From Acidimicrobiaceae bacterium (GTDB lineage: Bacteria; Actinomycetota; Acidimicrobiia; Acidimicrobiales; MedAcidi-G1): 57,117 bases of DNA. The notes beneath the pieces are model-generated. The model searched no databases. It was not told the DNA's origin and saw only the letters and a program-made list of their open reading frames with translations. Positions 16,810 through 26,061 of the stretch are shown here, one piece after another. Position numbers and translations under genes: made by a program. The stretch's first letter is position 1. Every line of letters starts with the position of its first letter. The stretch spans positions 1-57,117 of the forward strand of contig PBSS01000002.1 of the NCBI GenBank assembly GCA_002726315.1. Direction: 5' to 3'.

Positions 16810-17342
16810 AGCAATCGCAGTCCACCGTTGGGGGCCGACCGGGTGGAAGACGAACCAGAGAGTGCCAACTCCCGCAGGGCCCTGCGGGCGTCCCGCGCCT
16901 GGCCCTCGTCGAGGTGGTCGACCAGTAGGACTCCGTCGAGATGGTCCAGTTCATGTTGAAAGAGCCGCGCCTCGAGCTCATCGGCCTCGATGGAAACGTC
17001 ATTTCCATTCAGGTCGATGCCGACCAGGTGAATGGTTTTCGGGCGCAGGATTTCCCAGGAGAGTCCGGGCACAGAAAGGCAGCCTTCCTCAAACAGCCAC
17101 TCTCCGTCAGATTCCCGGATCGTGGGGTTCACTATGGTGCCGGGCCCCTCACCGAGGTCGTAGACAAAGAACCGCTTCTGTACCCCTACCTGGGGGGCTG
17201 CCAAACCCAGCCCCGGTGCCTCGTACATGGTTGCAACCATGTCGTCAGCTAGACGCGCCAGAGCACCAGTCAACTCAGTGACCTCGGTCGCAGGCTTACG
17301 CAGGACCGGGTCACCGATGATGCGGATCTCCCGGGGACTCAC
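16806..17342 (-). CDS. def: Peptide deformylase
   Basis: Metal hydrolase that removes the formyl group from new proteins. The protein has 178 residues. All three motifs are present: GLGLAAPQVG (44-53), EGCLSVPG (metal cysteine) and QHELDHLDG (HExxH metal ligands and catalytic Glu). It starts with GTG at 17342; TAGCCT is six bases upstream and there is no Shine-Dalgarno, so it is probably leaderless. It heads def-fmt-rsmB, which couples formylation, deformylation and 16S rRNA methylation. It is divergent from and close to the methyltransferase gene at 17389. Confidence 0.96.
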   Translation of the reverse strand: MSPREIRIIGDPVLRKPATEVTELTGALARLADDMVATMYEAPGLGLAAPQVGVQKRFFVYDLGEGPGTIVNPTIRESDGEWLFEEGCLSVPGLSWEILRPKTIHLVGIDLNGNDVSIEADELEARLFQHELDHLDGVLLVDHLDEGQARDARRALRELALSGSSSTRSAPNGGLRLL

Positions 17343-17348
17343 GACGCA

Positions 17349-17354
17349 AGGCTA
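17349..17354 (-). promoter_or_regulatory. Predicted -10 element of def
   Basis: TAGCCT on the minus strand, six bases before the GTG at 17342. The identical hexamer precedes aroK and hisS. It predicts a leaderless def-fmt-rsmB mRNA. Confidence 0.5.
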
Positions 17355-17388
17355 CCGTCAGGGCTGTGAAGGCCAGAGGAGTGCCGAG

Positions 17389-17994
17389 GTGACCGGTGAA
17401 CAGCAGTACTGGACGAGTCGACCCGAGGCCGGGGCACGACCCGACGAAGTCACCTTGCTTCTACCTGACATAGAGGTCGTTCTTCAAACCGATAGCGGCG
17501 TCTTCTCCGCAGGACATGTGGACCGCGGCACCCGCTTCCTGCTCATGGAGGGCGCACGCCCACCAGTGCTCGCTTCGGAGTTGTTGGATCTGGGATGTGG
17601 CTATGGCCCGATTGCCTGCACCTTGGCTATGCGCAGTCCGGAATCACGGGTGTGGGCCATCGACGTGAACGAGCGGGCTCTGGACCTGTGTCGCCGCAAC
17701 GCCGCTGCAGCCGGCCTCAACAACGTGATCGTGGCCAAACCTGACGACATGCCTAACGATGTTGTTTTCGACGCCATCTGGTCCAACCCACCGATCCGGG
17801 TTGGCAAGGCAGCACTCCACGACCTGTTGACCACCTGGCTGGACAGGCTTGTTCCCGGAGGAGCCGCCCACCTCGTCGTACAACGCCACCTGGGCTCTGA
17901 CTCCTTAGCCCGATGGCTAACCGGTGAGGGCTGGTCCACCCAGCGTCGTGCCTCGCGCAAGGGCTTTCGGATTCTGGATGTAGCAGCCAGATGA
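17389..17994 (+). CDS. RsmC/RlmG-like class I methyltransferase
   Basis: SAM-dependent methyltransferase of the MTS small-domain family (relatives make m2G in rRNA), 201 residues. SAM motif LLDLGCGYGPIACTLA (about 66-81), acidic AIDVNERALDLCRRNA, and the catalytic motif IWSNPPIRVGKAAL (NPP). VFSAGHVDRGTRFLL upstream matches the FSx(D/R)xxDxG(T/S)xxLL region of the family. GTG 17389 is chosen because AGAGGAG ends seven bases ahead; a longer frame would overlap def on the other strand. Its stop overlaps the next gene's ATG (ATGA), so the two are co-translated. The target base cannot be assigned. Confidence 0.88.
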   Translation: MTGEQQYWTSRPEAGARPDEVTLLLPDIEVVLQTDSGVFSAGHVDRGTRFLLMEGARPPVLASELLDLGCGYGPIACTLAMRSPESRVWAIDVNERALDLCRRNAAAAGLNNVIVAKPDDMPNDVVFDAIWSNPPIRVGKAALHDLLTTWLDRLVPGGAAHLVVQRHLGSDSLARWLTGEGWSTQRRASRKGFRILDVAAR

Positions 17995-18509
17995 AGAACC
18001 TGGACAGCACAGGCCTAAAACGTCTTCACCGGGAGTGGCGACGTCGCACCGAGACTGACGTGGCACTGCTGCTCGACAGTGTCCAGACTCCCTACAACGT
18101 GGGCGCCATCCTGCGCACCGCTGCGGCCTACCGGGTATCGCACCTGTGGCTCGCAGGGGCCACTGCCGCTCCCACTCACTCCAAGACTGCCAAGACCGCT
18201 CTCGGTACCGGCCGGTACCTGACATGGACCACTACCGAGACAGTCGAGGAGGCGGTCGACAAACTCACAAAGAGCGGCTACGGCCTAGTTGGCGTTGAGT
18301 TGGCCGATGACGCTGTCCCGCTGAATGAAGTCGAGTTTCCCAACAGGACATGCCTGGCGCTCGGCCACGAGGACCGGGGCCTGTCAGCCATGGTGCTTGA
18401 GGCATGTGACACGGTGGCTTTCATCCCGCAACTAGGAAAGGTAGGCAGTCTCAACGTGGCAGCTGCCGCTGCCATAGCCCTCTACGAGGCCCACCGCCGA
18501 CTCTGGTAG
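17991..18509 (+). CDS. SpoU-family RNA 2'-O-methyltransferase (small)
   Basis: SPOUT methyltransferase, 172 residues, without a separate N-terminal binding domain. Motif 1 is LLLDSVQTPYNVGAILRTAAAYRV, motif 2 CLALGHEDRGLSAMVLEACD, motif 3 IPQLGKVGSLNVAAAAAIALYEA. The size and motifs resemble TrmH or TrmL-type tRNA methyltransferases; substrate is inferred only as RNA. It is coupled to the RsmC-like gene by ATGA overlap and ends nine bases from the convergent priA stop. It is the second SPOUT enzyme in the window. Confidence 0.9.
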   Translation: MKNLDSTGLKRLHREWRRRTETDVALLLDSVQTPYNVGAILRTAAAYRVSHLWLAGATAAPTHSKTAKTALGTGRYLTWTTTETVEEAVDKLTKSGYGLVGVELADDAVPLNEVEFPNRTCLALGHEDRGLSAMVLEACDTVAFIPQLGKVGSLNVAAAAAIALYEAHRRLW

Positions 18510-18518
18510 CAGTTCCCA

Positions 18519-20381
18519 TCAGGCCCTGGGCGGGTCGACCTCGATACGGAGTCGACCCTTGGGACGCTCCACGGCTGCGAGCACTTCGCTGAGGCGACCG
18601 TGGTCGGGGGCTCGCACCAACCATGCACCGTCGCGTGGGCCCATCAGGTCGATCCCGTCCGGTGACCCCAGTCTGGCTATGAACTCCCCGGCAGGTGGTC
18701 CAGAAACCTTCGCCAGAGCCGACCAAGGTGGCAGGTTGAGCAGCCGGCGACGGGCTAACTCAGCCTCCGCCAGTCGTCCAGGATCTGCATGGAGTACTGC
18801 CTGAAGTACCTCGTGTTCGGGCATCCGGGTCTGGACGACGAGTCGACCACCACTGGAACGCCCTCCTACCAGGCGGGCCGCCCGGATGAGCAGGGCCATG
18901 GCCTGTTCTGCTGCACGCATCCTTGGGGCTAGGAGTTCCTGGTCGAACTCCAGGAATACAACCCTTGCAGCAGAGTCAACGCGGTACAACAAGGCCTCGG
19001 TCCCGATGTAGACGGCGTGCCCAGTAAGGCCTCCGTCAGTGACATCGGTGTCACCTGTGACCTCCAGTGCGGGCCTGCCAGCAAGCGCCTCAAGTTCCTC
19101 CCTGAGCCGTGCCACCCCGGCCCTCAGGTTCTTGAACCGACTTGCTCCGCACTCGTCGCAGACCTGGGGGCGTCGTGCACCGTCCACCGGACACGACAGC
19201 ATGTCCTCGTCCTCTTGGATCAAAGGAACCTGATGCTCAGAGCAGCGAACCAAACTCCCACAGGCATTGCAGGCCAGCAACCTTGAGCGCCCCCGTCGGT
19301 TCAACACGCATACGACCGGATCTCCTTCAGCTCCACGAAGTATCTCGACCAGTCTTGGGCCAAGCAGGCCCGATCTCATGGGATCGTCGTCACGGCGGTC
19401 GTGTAGGTCCAGGATGGGCCAGCCGTCGCGCTCCTCCTTTCGGGAGGGAACCACGAGCTCTCCCCACTCCAGGGCTTCAAGGCTGGGCGATGGGGATGTC
19501 AGAACACAAGGGATGCCGGCTCTTCGTGCCCTCTCGATTGCCAGGTCTCGGGCATGCCAGGTGGGTGCCCGTTCCTCCTGGTAGTTCTCGTCATGCTCGT
19601 CGACCACCACGACAGCGGCAAGGTTGCCCACTGGAGCCAAAGCTGCTGAGCGTGAGCCGACCACCAGGCCTCCTGATGCGGACTGTGCCCACTGTCGTTG
19701 TGCGAGAGATACGGGCAGGCCTTTGCTGTGTAGGCGGGCAGCCATTTTCTCTGCCGCGGAAACGGTCGGCAAAAGGACCAGGGCATCACCCTTCCTAGCT
19801 GCCTCAATAGCCAACGGTACGACGTCGGCATCTGGGGGAAGTCGCACGATCGTCTGCTGAACCTGGAAGGCCCGCATGCCCCAGGTGTTAACTGTCGGTT
19901 GAACGGTGGGCCTTGGCGGGGGACGTGGCAGGGACTCCACCACATTGGATGGTGAGGCCGTTCCCAGAAGGCCATTCAGGCGGCCTGCCCACCGGTGGGA
20001 TGCCCAGCGGGCCAGATCGATCACCTCAGATGACGGGCCTAGACCACTTGACTTGGTGAGTTGGCGAAGTTCCACGCCGGGTGGTGGCACCACGTTGTCT
20101 TCCAGCACCCAGCCCCCCACTCGACGTCCAGCTAGGGAAATTCGCACCCTCGACCCAACGACCAGACGCTCTCCACGACCGTCATCGGCCCATGCAGGTG
20201 GAACCAGGTAGTCAAAGGGGCGGTCAATGGCTGCCAAGTCGGGCAAGACACGAACCACCCGTGAACCAACCGGTAGTCCCAGTCGATCCGAGCCGGCCCC
20301 TCCAGTTGGTTCAGCCGGGATCGGATCCGTTGTAGAAAGGTCCAGGTCGAGGCGCCCCTGGTCGGCCGTGCCGCCGGCCAC
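18519..20381 (-). CDS. priA: PriA-like primosomal protein without helicase motifs
   Basis: Homologue of the replication-restart protein PriA, 620 residues, GTG start. The N-terminal DNA-binding domain (VRVLPDLAAIDRPFDYLVP, 43-61) and the zinc-binding cysteines (Cys371, 374, 380, 397, 408, 411) are present, as is the C-terminal domain. The Walker A loop of active helicases is absent: the matching region (about 172-190) reads FQVQQTIVRLPPDADV with no GxGKT. The DEAH box is DEHD (261-264). Actinobacterial PriA proteins are known to lack detectable helicase motifs, so this fits the lineage. It probably serves as a fork-binding or loading scaffold. It follows metK by eleven bases. Confidence 0.88.
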   Translation of the reverse strand: MAGGTADQGRLDLDLSTTDPIPAEPTGGAGSDRLGLPVGSRVVRVLPDLAAIDRPFDYLVPPAWADDGRGERLVVGSRVRISLAGRRVGGWVLEDNVVPPPGVELRQLTKSSGLGPSSEVIDLARWASHRWAGRLNGLLGTASPSNVVESLPRPPPRPTVQPTVNTWGMRAFQVQQTIVRLPPDADVVPLAIEAARKGDALVLLPTVSAAEKMAARLHSKGLPVSLAQRQWAQSASGGLVVGSRSAALAPVGNLAAVVVVDEHDENYQEERAPTWHARDLAIERARRAGIPCVLTSPSPSLEALEWGELVVPSRKEERDGWPILDLHDRRDDDPMRSGLLGPRLVEILRGAEGDPVVCVLNRRGRSRLLACNACGSLVRCSEHQVPLIQEDEDMLSCPVDGARRPQVCDECGASRFKNLRAGVARLREELEALAGRPALEVTGDTDVTDGGLTGHAVYIGTEALLYRVDSAARVVFLEFDQELLAPRMRAAEQAMALLIRAARLVGGRSSGGRLVVQTRMPEHEVLQAVLHADPGRLAEAELARRRLLNLPPWSALAKVSGPPAGEFIARLGSPDGIDLMGPRDGAWLVRAPDHGRLSEVLAAVERPKGRLRIEVDPPRA

Positions 20382-20392
20382 CCCGGATCTTC

Positions 20393-21589
20393 TCAGTCCA
20401 GGCCCAAGTGGGAACGCACGACATCAACCCTGTCGGTTGCCTCCCACGGGAAACCTTCGCGACCAAAATGACCGTAGGCCGCTGTCCTCCTGTAGATGGG
20501 TCTGCAGAGGTCGAGGGCATCAACGATGGCAGCCGGACGTAGGTCGAAGATCTCGCTAACGCACTCGGAGATGCGGCCCGGGTCAACCGCCTCGGTACCA
20601 AAGGTTTCGACTCGGATCGACAACGGGTGGGCCATGCCGATCGCGTACGCCACCTGGACCTCGCAACGGGTGGCCGCTCCGGCAGCAACCAGGTTCTTTG
20701 CCACCCAGCGGGTCGCGTAGGCAGCAGACCTGTCGACCTTGCTTGGGTCCTTTCCAGAAAAGGCACCGCCACCGTGGCGGGCCATGCCGCCGTAGGTATC
20801 AACGATGATCTTGCGACCGGTCAGTCCGGCATCGCCCACGGGTCCACCCACCACGAAGCGACCGGTCGGGTTCACGAGCACCTCGTAGTCGTCATCGGCG
20901 AACTGCTCGGGAATGACGGGACGGATCACGTGCTCAATCAGGTCGGGCCGGATCATGGAGTCGCGGTTGATGCCATCGTTGTGCTGCGTCGAGACAAGCA
21001 CGGTGCGCAGTCGGACAGGACGGTCCCCCTCGTAGTCGAAGGTGATCTGGGTTTTGGCATCGGGCCGCAGGTACGGAACGGTGCCTGCCTTGCGGATCTC
21101 GGCGTGACGTTCAGCCATCCGGTGGGCAAGGTGTATAGGCAACGGCATCAGCGCGTCGGTCTCGCTACATGCGTAGCCGAACATCATTCCCTGATCGCCA
21201 GCACCCTGGAGGTCGAACTGGTCTCCGACACCTCCGGAGCCGGTGCGGGACTCCTCGGACTTGTCGACGCCTTGGGCGATATCGGGTGACTGCTCGTCGA
21301 TTGCCACCATCACGCCACAGGTGTTTCCATCAAAGCCGTAGTCCTCGCGGTCGTAACCGATCTCGCAGATTGTCTGGCGAACAGTCCGAGGGATGTCCAC
21401 GTAGGCCCCCGTGTGGATCTCGCCAGCTACGACGCACAGGCCCGTCGTTATGAGGGTTTCACATGCGACCCGGCTGTCAGAATCCTCGCCAAGGAGGGCG
21501 TCGAGTATGGAGTCAGAGATCTGGTCGGCCATCTTGTCTGGATGACCCTCGGTCACCGACTCCGAGGTGAAGGTCCAGTTGTCACTCAT
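20393..21589 (-). CDS. metK: S-adenosylmethionine synthetase
   Basis: Makes SAM from methionine and ATP. The protein has 398 residues, full length. Signatures: [24 protein letters not shown] (7-30), [12 protein letters not shown] (ATP-binding hexapeptide) and [19 protein letters not shown] (P-loop-like nonapeptide GGGAFSGKD). The ATG overlaps the coaBC stop (ATGA). It supplies the cofactor for the several methyltransferases of this window, though the grouping with coaBC and priA is simply the usual actinobacterial order. There is no SAM riboswitch, as the gene is internal to the operon. Confidence 0.98.
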   Translation of the reverse strand: MSDNWTFTSESVTEGHPDKMADQISDSILDALLGEDSDSRVACETLITTGLCVVAGEIHTGAYVDIPRTVRQTICEIGYDREDYGFDGNTCGVMVAIDEQSPDIAQGVDKSEESRTGSGGVGDQFDLQGAGDQGMMFGYACSETDALMPLPIHLAHRMAERHAEIRKAGTVPYLRPDAKTQITFDYEGDRPVRLRTVLVSTQHNDGINRDSMIRPDLIEHVIRPVIPEQFADDDYEVLVNPTGRFVVGGPVGDAGLTGRKIIVDTYGGMARHGGGAFSGKDPSKVDRSAAYATRWVAKNLVAAGAATRCEVQVAYAIGMAHPLSIRVETFGTEAVDPGRISECVSEIFDLRPAAIVDALDLCRPIYRRTAAYGHFGREGFPWEATDRVDVVRSHLGLD

Positions 21590-22851
21590 CCGGTCACACC
21601 CTCTCCTGTGCCGCCCACGGTGCCGGTGTCTCGGGCATTGTGCAAACAGTTGAGTGCTGCGTCCAACACAGCTGCGGCAACTTGGTGCTTGTCGGCCAAC
21701 GGAACCTCACTGCTCTCACCGCCTCGGTCGATCAGGAGTACGGCATTGGTGTCGTGTCCGAAGCCGACACCTGGTGCTGAGACGTCATTAGCAACGATCA
21801 TGTCGATCCCCTTGGATTCCAGTTTTGAGGTCGCATTCTGCCTGAGATCGGCGGTCTCGGCAGCGAATCCGACCAACACCTGGCCTGCTGACCGGTTGTG
21901 GCCCAGTTCGGCCAGGATGTCAGTTGTCGGCTCCATCTTGATCTCGGGGGCACCGTCGGCCTTCTTGAGTTTGGACCCAGCCACCACAACCGGTCTGAAG
22001 TCGGCCACCGCTGCAGCCATCAGGACCATGTCGGCCGTACCGAAGTTGTCTAGGACGGCTGTAGCCATCTCGGCTGCTGTCTCAACTCCGACCACCTCGA
22101 TTCCGAGGCGGTCGGGGGCTGTCTCGGGCTGGGTGGTGACACATCTCACCTTGGCGCCACGCATTGCCGCCGCAACAGCGATTGCATGACCCTGCTTTCC
22201 AGAAGACCGATTGCCCACGTAGCGCACCGGACAGATCGGCTCCCTAGTTCCACCGGCGGTTACCAGCACTTCAAGGCCGGCCATGTCGCCGCCAGCGCTA
22301 GAACCGCCACCTCCTAGGATCGAATCGATTGCGGCAATGACGTCCACCGGATCGGCCAGGCGCCCTGCTCCGACATCGCCGCCAGCCAGACGGCCGTGGT
22401 CGGGCCCAACGATGGTCACCCCACGCTCAGCGAGTACCACCACGTTTTCTTGGACTGCGGGTTGTTCCCACATCTCGGTGTGCATTGCTGGACAGACCAC
22501 GACGGGAGCTCTAGTGGCCATAAGGGTCGCCGTCAGGAGATCGCCTGAACGCCCCATGCGGTAGTCGGCCAGCAGGCGGGCCGTGGCTGGACAAACAACC
22601 ACCAAGTCAGCACCCTGGCCGAGACGGGTATGGGGAACCGGGTGTTCCTCGTCCCATAGCGACACCTGGGTTGGCTCGGAGGCGAGTGCATCAAATGTCG
22701 CACTCCCGACGAAGCGCATTGCCCCGCCCGTCATCACCGGTGACACGTGAGCTCCTGCGTCGACAAGGCGACGACACACCTCGATCGCCTTGTAGGCGGC
22801 GATGCCCCCGGTCACCCCGAGGACGATCCGGCGACCGTCTAGTGCGCCCAT
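21586..22851 (-). CDS. coaBC: Bifunctional phosphopantothenoylcysteine decarboxylase / phosphopantothenate-cysteine ligase
   Basis: Two steps of coenzyme A synthesis in one 421-residue protein. The N-terminal CoaC flavin decarboxylase domain (1-185) has [20 protein letters not shown] and [17 protein letters not shown] (substrate-binding clamp). The C-terminal CoaB CTP-dependent ligase domain has [27 protein letters not shown] and [18 protein letters not shown]. It starts at the ATG at 22851, 15 bases after the rpoZ stop; its own stop overlaps metK. Confidence 0.96.
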   Translation of the reverse strand: MGALDGRRIVLGVTGGIAAYKAIEVCRRLVDAGAHVSPVMTGGAMRFVGSATFDALASEPTQVSLWDEEHPVPHTRLGQGADLVVVCPATARLLADYRMGRSGDLLTATLMATRAPVVVCPAMHTEMWEQPAVQENVVVLAERGVTIVGPDHGRLAGGDVGAGRLADPVDVIAAIDSILGGGGSSAGGDMAGLEVLVTAGGTREPICPVRYVGNRSSGKQGHAIAVAAAMRGAKVRCVTTQPETAPDRLGIEVVGVETAAEMATAVLDNFGTADMVLMAAAVADFRPVVVAGSKLKKADGAPEIKMEPTTDILAELGHNRSAGQVLVGFAAETADLRQNATSKLESKGIDMIVANDVSAPGVGFGHDTNAVLLIDRGGESSEVPLADKHQVAAAVLDAALNCLHNARDTGTVGGTGEGVTG

Positions 22852-22866
22852 ACGGATGTCAGCCGA

Positions 22867-23211
22867 TCAGGCGCCTTCGTCGGCTTCGTCGGTTTCAGCC
22901 GACTCATCGAGCATGTCTTCGAGCAACTCACCGTCGACGTCGAGGCCCTCGATCTCTTCGGGCTCGTCAGGAGGCTCGATCGGAATGACCTTTCCGGCGT
23001 CCAATTCTTCAAAAGCAATGGACAAGGGCTTGCGTGCAGTTGAGGTGATCTGTGGCGGTATGGAGGCTCCAAGGCCTTCACCCAGTTGTCCAAAGTAGGA
23101 GTTGATCTGGCGGGCACGCTTAGCGCTAACCGTCACAAGCCGAAACTTGGATTCGGCCAGATCCAACAACCCCTCGATCGGTGGTCTGATCATGCTGTCG
23201 TGGCGCTGCAC
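22867..23211 (-). CDS. rpoZ: RNA polymerase omega subunit
   Basis: Small subunit that aids beta-prime folding and core assembly, 114 residues from GTG. The conserved core is MIRPPIEGLLDLAESKFRLV and SAKRARQINSYFGQ, followed by ARKPLSIAFEELDAGKV. After that comes an extra acidic tail of about 40 residues (GLDVDGELLEDMLDESAETDE) beyond the usual end. GTG 23211 has GAGGAG four bases ahead; an ATG six codons later (23193) is the alternative. It lies between gmk and coaBC, the common actinobacterial order. Confidence 0.92.
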   Translation of the reverse strand: MQRHDSMIRPPIEGLLDLAESKFRLVTVSAKRARQINSYFGQLGEGLGASIPPQITSTARKPLSIAFEELDAGKVIPIEPPDEPEEIEGLDVDGELLEDMLDESAETDEADEGA

Positions 23212-23389
23212 AGTGCTCCTCGGGGTTCTTATGTCACCCGCAGATACCCGGTTCCAGGCGTTTTGCGAGCTAGCGGGCGCACCGTCGTGTCGACCGGTGG
23301 CTCGCCCTACGGACGGGCCACCACGGTACCAGAGCCGATTCCAGTTGCCTCCGCTTGCCGACCGCCTACCGAGAGGCCCTGCAAGCCTC
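23212..23389. other. rpoZ/gmk intergenic region, no gene found
   Basis: A 178-base gap in an otherwise packed operon. It contains the rpoZ ribosome site (GAGGAG at 23221-23216) and an imperfect hairpin near 23298-23325 (GGTGG/CCACC plus GCCC/GGGC arms). I find no reading frame with start and ribosome site, and no clear -10/-35 pair. An rpoZ promoter is plausible here but not visible. Confidence 0.4.
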
Positions 23390-23977
23390 CTAGTAGGGGC
23401 TTTTCGGCGTCAGGCGGGTAGCGATCAGCGATGCAACCTCGTGAACTACCCGGTCCAAATCGTCGTTGACCACGGTCAGGTAGCCCAGGTCAGCCGCCTC
23501 AGCCCTCTCCCTCGTCGCCTCGATGATGCGGGCATCGGCACGTTCGGCACCATCCCCCCGGTCGATCAGCCGCCTTCTGAGTTCATCGTTATCTGGAACA
23601 TCTACGAACAAGCAGAGCACGTCTGGGTCGGCACGCAGCACCTGCCGGCCGCCTGCCACATCGATCTCAAGAAGGAGCACACTCCCGTCCGCTGCGCTCG
23701 GGACGGGTGTGCCGTAGTAGCAACCAAGAAACTCGTTCCACTCGATGAAGCCACCCGTGTCACGACGGGTCTCAAAGGCCGCCCGGTCAACGAAGACGTA
23801 GGCGTCATCATCGTCGTCGGCACGTCGATCCCTGCTGGTCCAGGAAACGCTCAGGCTTATCGAGTCATCGGCTGCTGCCAGACTGCGGGCGATCGTTCCC
23901 TTGCCAGCACCACCGGGACCTGACAGGACCACGACCAGTGGCCCATCCCGGTCGGCCGGGCGACCGGCTTCGGACAC
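23390..23977 (-). CDS. gmk: Guanylate kinase
   Basis: Phosphorylates GMP to GDP. The protein has 195 residues from the GTG at 23977. The P-loop is LSGPGGAGKGT (18-28), with Gly where Ser is usual. The GMP-binding region is SVSWTSRDRRADDDDDAYVFVD and FIEWNEFLGCYYGTP, and the lid/LID-like LLLEIDVAGGRQV follows. The start is uncertain: it lies ten bases after the mihF stop without a clear ribosome site, and upward extension to 24037 would overlap mihF. The mihF-gmk-rpoZ order is typical of Actinobacteria. Confidence 0.93.
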   Translation of the reverse strand: MSEAGRPADRDGPLVVVLSGPGGAGKGTIARSLAAADDSISLSVSWTSRDRRADDDDDAYVFVDRAAFETRRDTGGFIEWNEFLGCYYGTPVPSAADGSVLLLEIDVAGGRQVLRADPDVLCLFVDVPDNDELRRRLIDRGDGAERADARIIEATRERAEAADLGYLTVVNDDLDRVVHEVASLIATRLTPKSPY

Positions 23978-23987
23978 TGGGGTCAGA

Positions 23988-24302
23988 TCAGCCGAAGCGG
24001 GCCAGCAGATCGGCGCGCTGTTGCTTGCCGAGGCCACGCAGGCGACGGCTCTCGCTGATTCCGATCTCCTCCATGGTTCGACGGGCCTTCACCTTGCCCA
24101 ACTTGGGGAGGGACTCGAGAGCTGCGAGAACCTTCATCTTGGAAACGATGACCTCTTCGTCGGCACGGGCTAGGAGCCCGGACATCGAGAGAGAGCCCAT
24201 CTTGAGGAGTTGTTTGACCTCGGCCCGTACTCGGCGGGCCTCAGCAGCCTTCTCAAGTGCGGCCCGGCGTTGTTCATCTGTGAGTTGTGGTAGTCCAGCC
24301 AT
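23988..24302 (-). CDS. mihF: Actinobacterial integration host factor (mIHF/sIHF type)
   Basis: Small basic DNA-binding nucleoid protein of 104 residues, unrelated in fold to E. coli IHF. The conserved C-terminal half includes KVLAALESLPKLGKVKARRTMEEIGISESRRLRGLGKQQRADLL, in which the helix-two-turn-helix part is GLGKQQRADLL. The N-terminal half is a charged helix (LTDEQRRAALEKAAEARRVRAEVKQLLK). I chose the ATG at 24302 because TATGGT lies seven bases upstream; ATG 24314 is possible. Its place beside gmk and after pyrF is diagnostic for Actinobacteria. Confidence 0.93.
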   Translation of the reverse strand: MAGLPQLTDEQRRAALEKAAEARRVRAEVKQLLKMGSLSMSGLLARADEEVIVSKMKVLAALESLPKLGKVKARRTMEEIGISESRRLRGLGKQQRADLLARFG

Positions 24303-24309
24303 GGCCGGG

Positions 24310-24315
24310 ACCATA
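24310..24315 (-). promoter_or_regulatory. Predicted -10 element of mihF
   Basis: TATGGT on the minus strand, seven bases before the ATG at 24302, in the 66-base gap after pyrF. No Shine-Dalgarno is seen, so a leaderless mihF-gmk transcript is predicted. Confidence 0.4.
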
Positions 24316-24368
24316 GCGGCCCTCGCGTGAGCCGCGCACAACTCACCAACCATTTGGCCAACAGGCCG

Positions 24369-25109
24369 TCAGCTCAGGACCGAGGCGACAAGTTCTTCGG
24401 CTGCGGCAACTGGATCTTCAGCTGCGGTAACCATGCGTCCTATCACCAGTAGATCCGCACCTGCGACCAGCGCATCGCTGGGTGAGGCGACCCTGGACTG
24501 GTCATGTGTGTCACCTCCTGGGAGGCGTATTCCAGGTACGACCCGCGCAAGCCTGTCGGCCCACGGTTCGGTGTCCTCTAGGTCGGGCGCGGCACAGATG
24601 ATCCCGCCACAACTGGCATCGACGGCTAGGTCACAGCGAGCTGATAGCTCGGCTGAAGTAGCGGTATCGTCACTGGTCAGGACCGTTACGCCCAGAACTC
24701 CAGGTGTTGGCATCCCTGCATTGGCAGCCCCCTCAGTGAGGCCAACCACCGCCGCCCGCAACATTGTCAGGCCACCTGAGGTGTGACAGGTCATCCAACG
24801 GGCGCCCAGCGAACCGACCACCCTCGCCGCCCTTTCGACCGTGTTCGGTATGTCGTGCAACTTGAGGTCGCAGAAGACATCGAAGCCGGCTTCAGCGAAG
24901 TACCCGACCGATGTGGGACCGGCTGCCAAGTAGAGCTCGAGGCCCACCTTGATCGTCCCGAAGTAGGGACTCAGCGAGGCCGCCAGACGCTTGGCCTCGA
25001 TTAGGTCGTCGACGTCGAGGGCCAGTGCCAGCCTCGAGCGGATGTCGACTGGAACACGGTTGACCTCGGGTTCCTCAGTACCGGCATCCCCGGTGGCTCC
25101 GTCAGCCAT
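24369..25109 (-). CDS. pyrF: Orotidine 5'-phosphate decarboxylase
   Basis: Last step of UMP synthesis. The protein has 246 residues. Catalytic region FCDLKLHDIPNTVERAA carries the Asp-Lys-x-x-Asp tetrad (DLKLHD). LALALDVDDLIEAKRLA at the N-terminus and VIGRMVTAAEDPVAAAEEL at the C-terminus (phosphate-binding Gly-Arg) complete the barrel. The ATG at 25109 has GGAGG five bases ahead and overlaps the pyrD end by eight bases. It closes the pyr operon. Confidence 0.96.
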   Translation of the reverse strand: MADGATGDAGTEEPEVNRVPVDIRSRLALALDVDDLIEAKRLAASLSPYFGTIKVGLELYLAAGPTSVGYFAEAGFDVFCDLKLHDIPNTVERAARVVGSLGARWMTCHTSGGLTMLRAAVVGLTEGAANAGMPTPGVLGVTVLTSDDTATSAELSARCDLAVDASCGGIICAAPDLEDTEPWADRLARVVPGIRLPGGDTHDQSRVASPSDALVAGADLLVIGRMVTAAEDPVAAAEELVASVLS

Positions 25110-26061
25110 GTGCACCTCCAACCAGGTCTGTCACTGTTGCCACGCCGTGATGATCGCACCATCTACCCAGGTCTGCCAGAATCCGCGCCGGTGCAGCCGG
25201 ATCAGCGAAGGTGGCTGTACCAACCTGTACGGCAGTTGCACCGGCTAGGAGGAACTGCACAGCATCGTCACCCGAACTGATCCCACCCACACCCACTATG
25301 GGCAGATCGGGGTGTGCCTCGTGGGTGTCAAAGACAGCCCTCACTGCTACCGGCCTTATCGCCGGGCCTGAGAGGCCCCCGCGGCCTGCTCCCAGGACCG
25401 GGTGGCGTGTCTCAGTATCTATGACCATTCCGAGCACTGTGTTGGCGACGGTCACGGCTTCGGCTCCAGCAGCGGCCGCTGCGGCTGCCACCTCGGGCAA
25501 CTCGGGTGTGTTGGGGCTCAGCTTCGCCCACAGGGGCCGACGGGCCGCCCGCGCTGCATCGACTACCTCGCTTGTCGCCGTGGCTGAGTGGGCGAACAGG
25601 GCTCGACGGTCTTCAAGGTTTGGGCATGAGGCGTTTACCTCGACGGCCACTACGCAACTAGGTGCGGTAGCCAGCATCGAGGCAGCGGCGGCAAACTCGT
25701 CGACAGTCCGGCCCCAGATGCTCACCACGACCCTGGCTTTAGTTGCTTCGAGCACTGGCAGGTCCTGTTCTAACCAGGCGGCTAGTCCGGGGCCCTGGAG
25801 CCCAACACTGTTGATCATGCCGGATGGCGTGGCATGGATCCTCGGCGCCGGGTTCCCAGCCCAGGGTTCGGCGTGAAGTGACTTGACAACGACAGCGCCG
25901 AGAGATGAAAGGTCAAGGTGCGTAGCTAGCTCTGTGCCATGGCCCGCCGTGCCCGATGCGGTCATGACCGGATTTGGCAAATTCACCGACGCGACCCGTG
26001 TCGAAAGGTCTGCTTTGACACCGTCGAGGCCATGACGACCCCTGCGGATCCTTGGCCTCAT
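25102..26061 (-). CDS. pyrD: Dihydroorotate dehydrogenase, class 1 type
   Basis: FMN enzyme that oxidises dihydroorotate to orotate. The protein has 319 residues; the base is Cys146 in [11 protein letters not shown], which marks class 1 (class 2, the quinone-linked membrane form, uses Ser). [42 protein letters not shown] and GGISSGDDA fit the 1B subgroup best. Class 1B enzymes normally work with the iron-sulfur/FAD subunit PyrK, which is absent from this operon. The ATG overlaps the carB stop (ATGA). Confidence 0.93.
   Translation of the reverse strand: MRPRIRRGRHGLDGVKADLSTRVASVNLPNPVMTASGTAGHGTELATHLDLSSLGAVVVKSLHAEPWAGNPAPRIHATPSGMINSVGLQGPGLAAWLEQDLPVLEATKARVVVSIWGRTVDEFAAAASMLATAPSCVVAVEVNASCPNLEDRRALFAHSATATSEVVDAARAARRPLWAKLSPNTPELPEVAAAAAAAGAEAVTVANTVLGMVIDTETRHPVLGAGRGGLSGPAIRPVAVRAVFDTHEAHPDLPIVGVGGISSGDDAVQFLLAGATAVQVGTATFADPAAPARILADLGRWCDHHGVATVTDLVGGAHG

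Noticed and set aside
21590..21620. SAM riboswitch before metK; FMN riboswitch before ribD
   Set aside because: Both genes are internal to gene runs with overlaps or six-base gaps, leaving no room.
23298..23325. Hairpin between gmk and rpoZ as a terminator
   Set aside because: Arms are imperfect and no U run follows on the transcribed strand.
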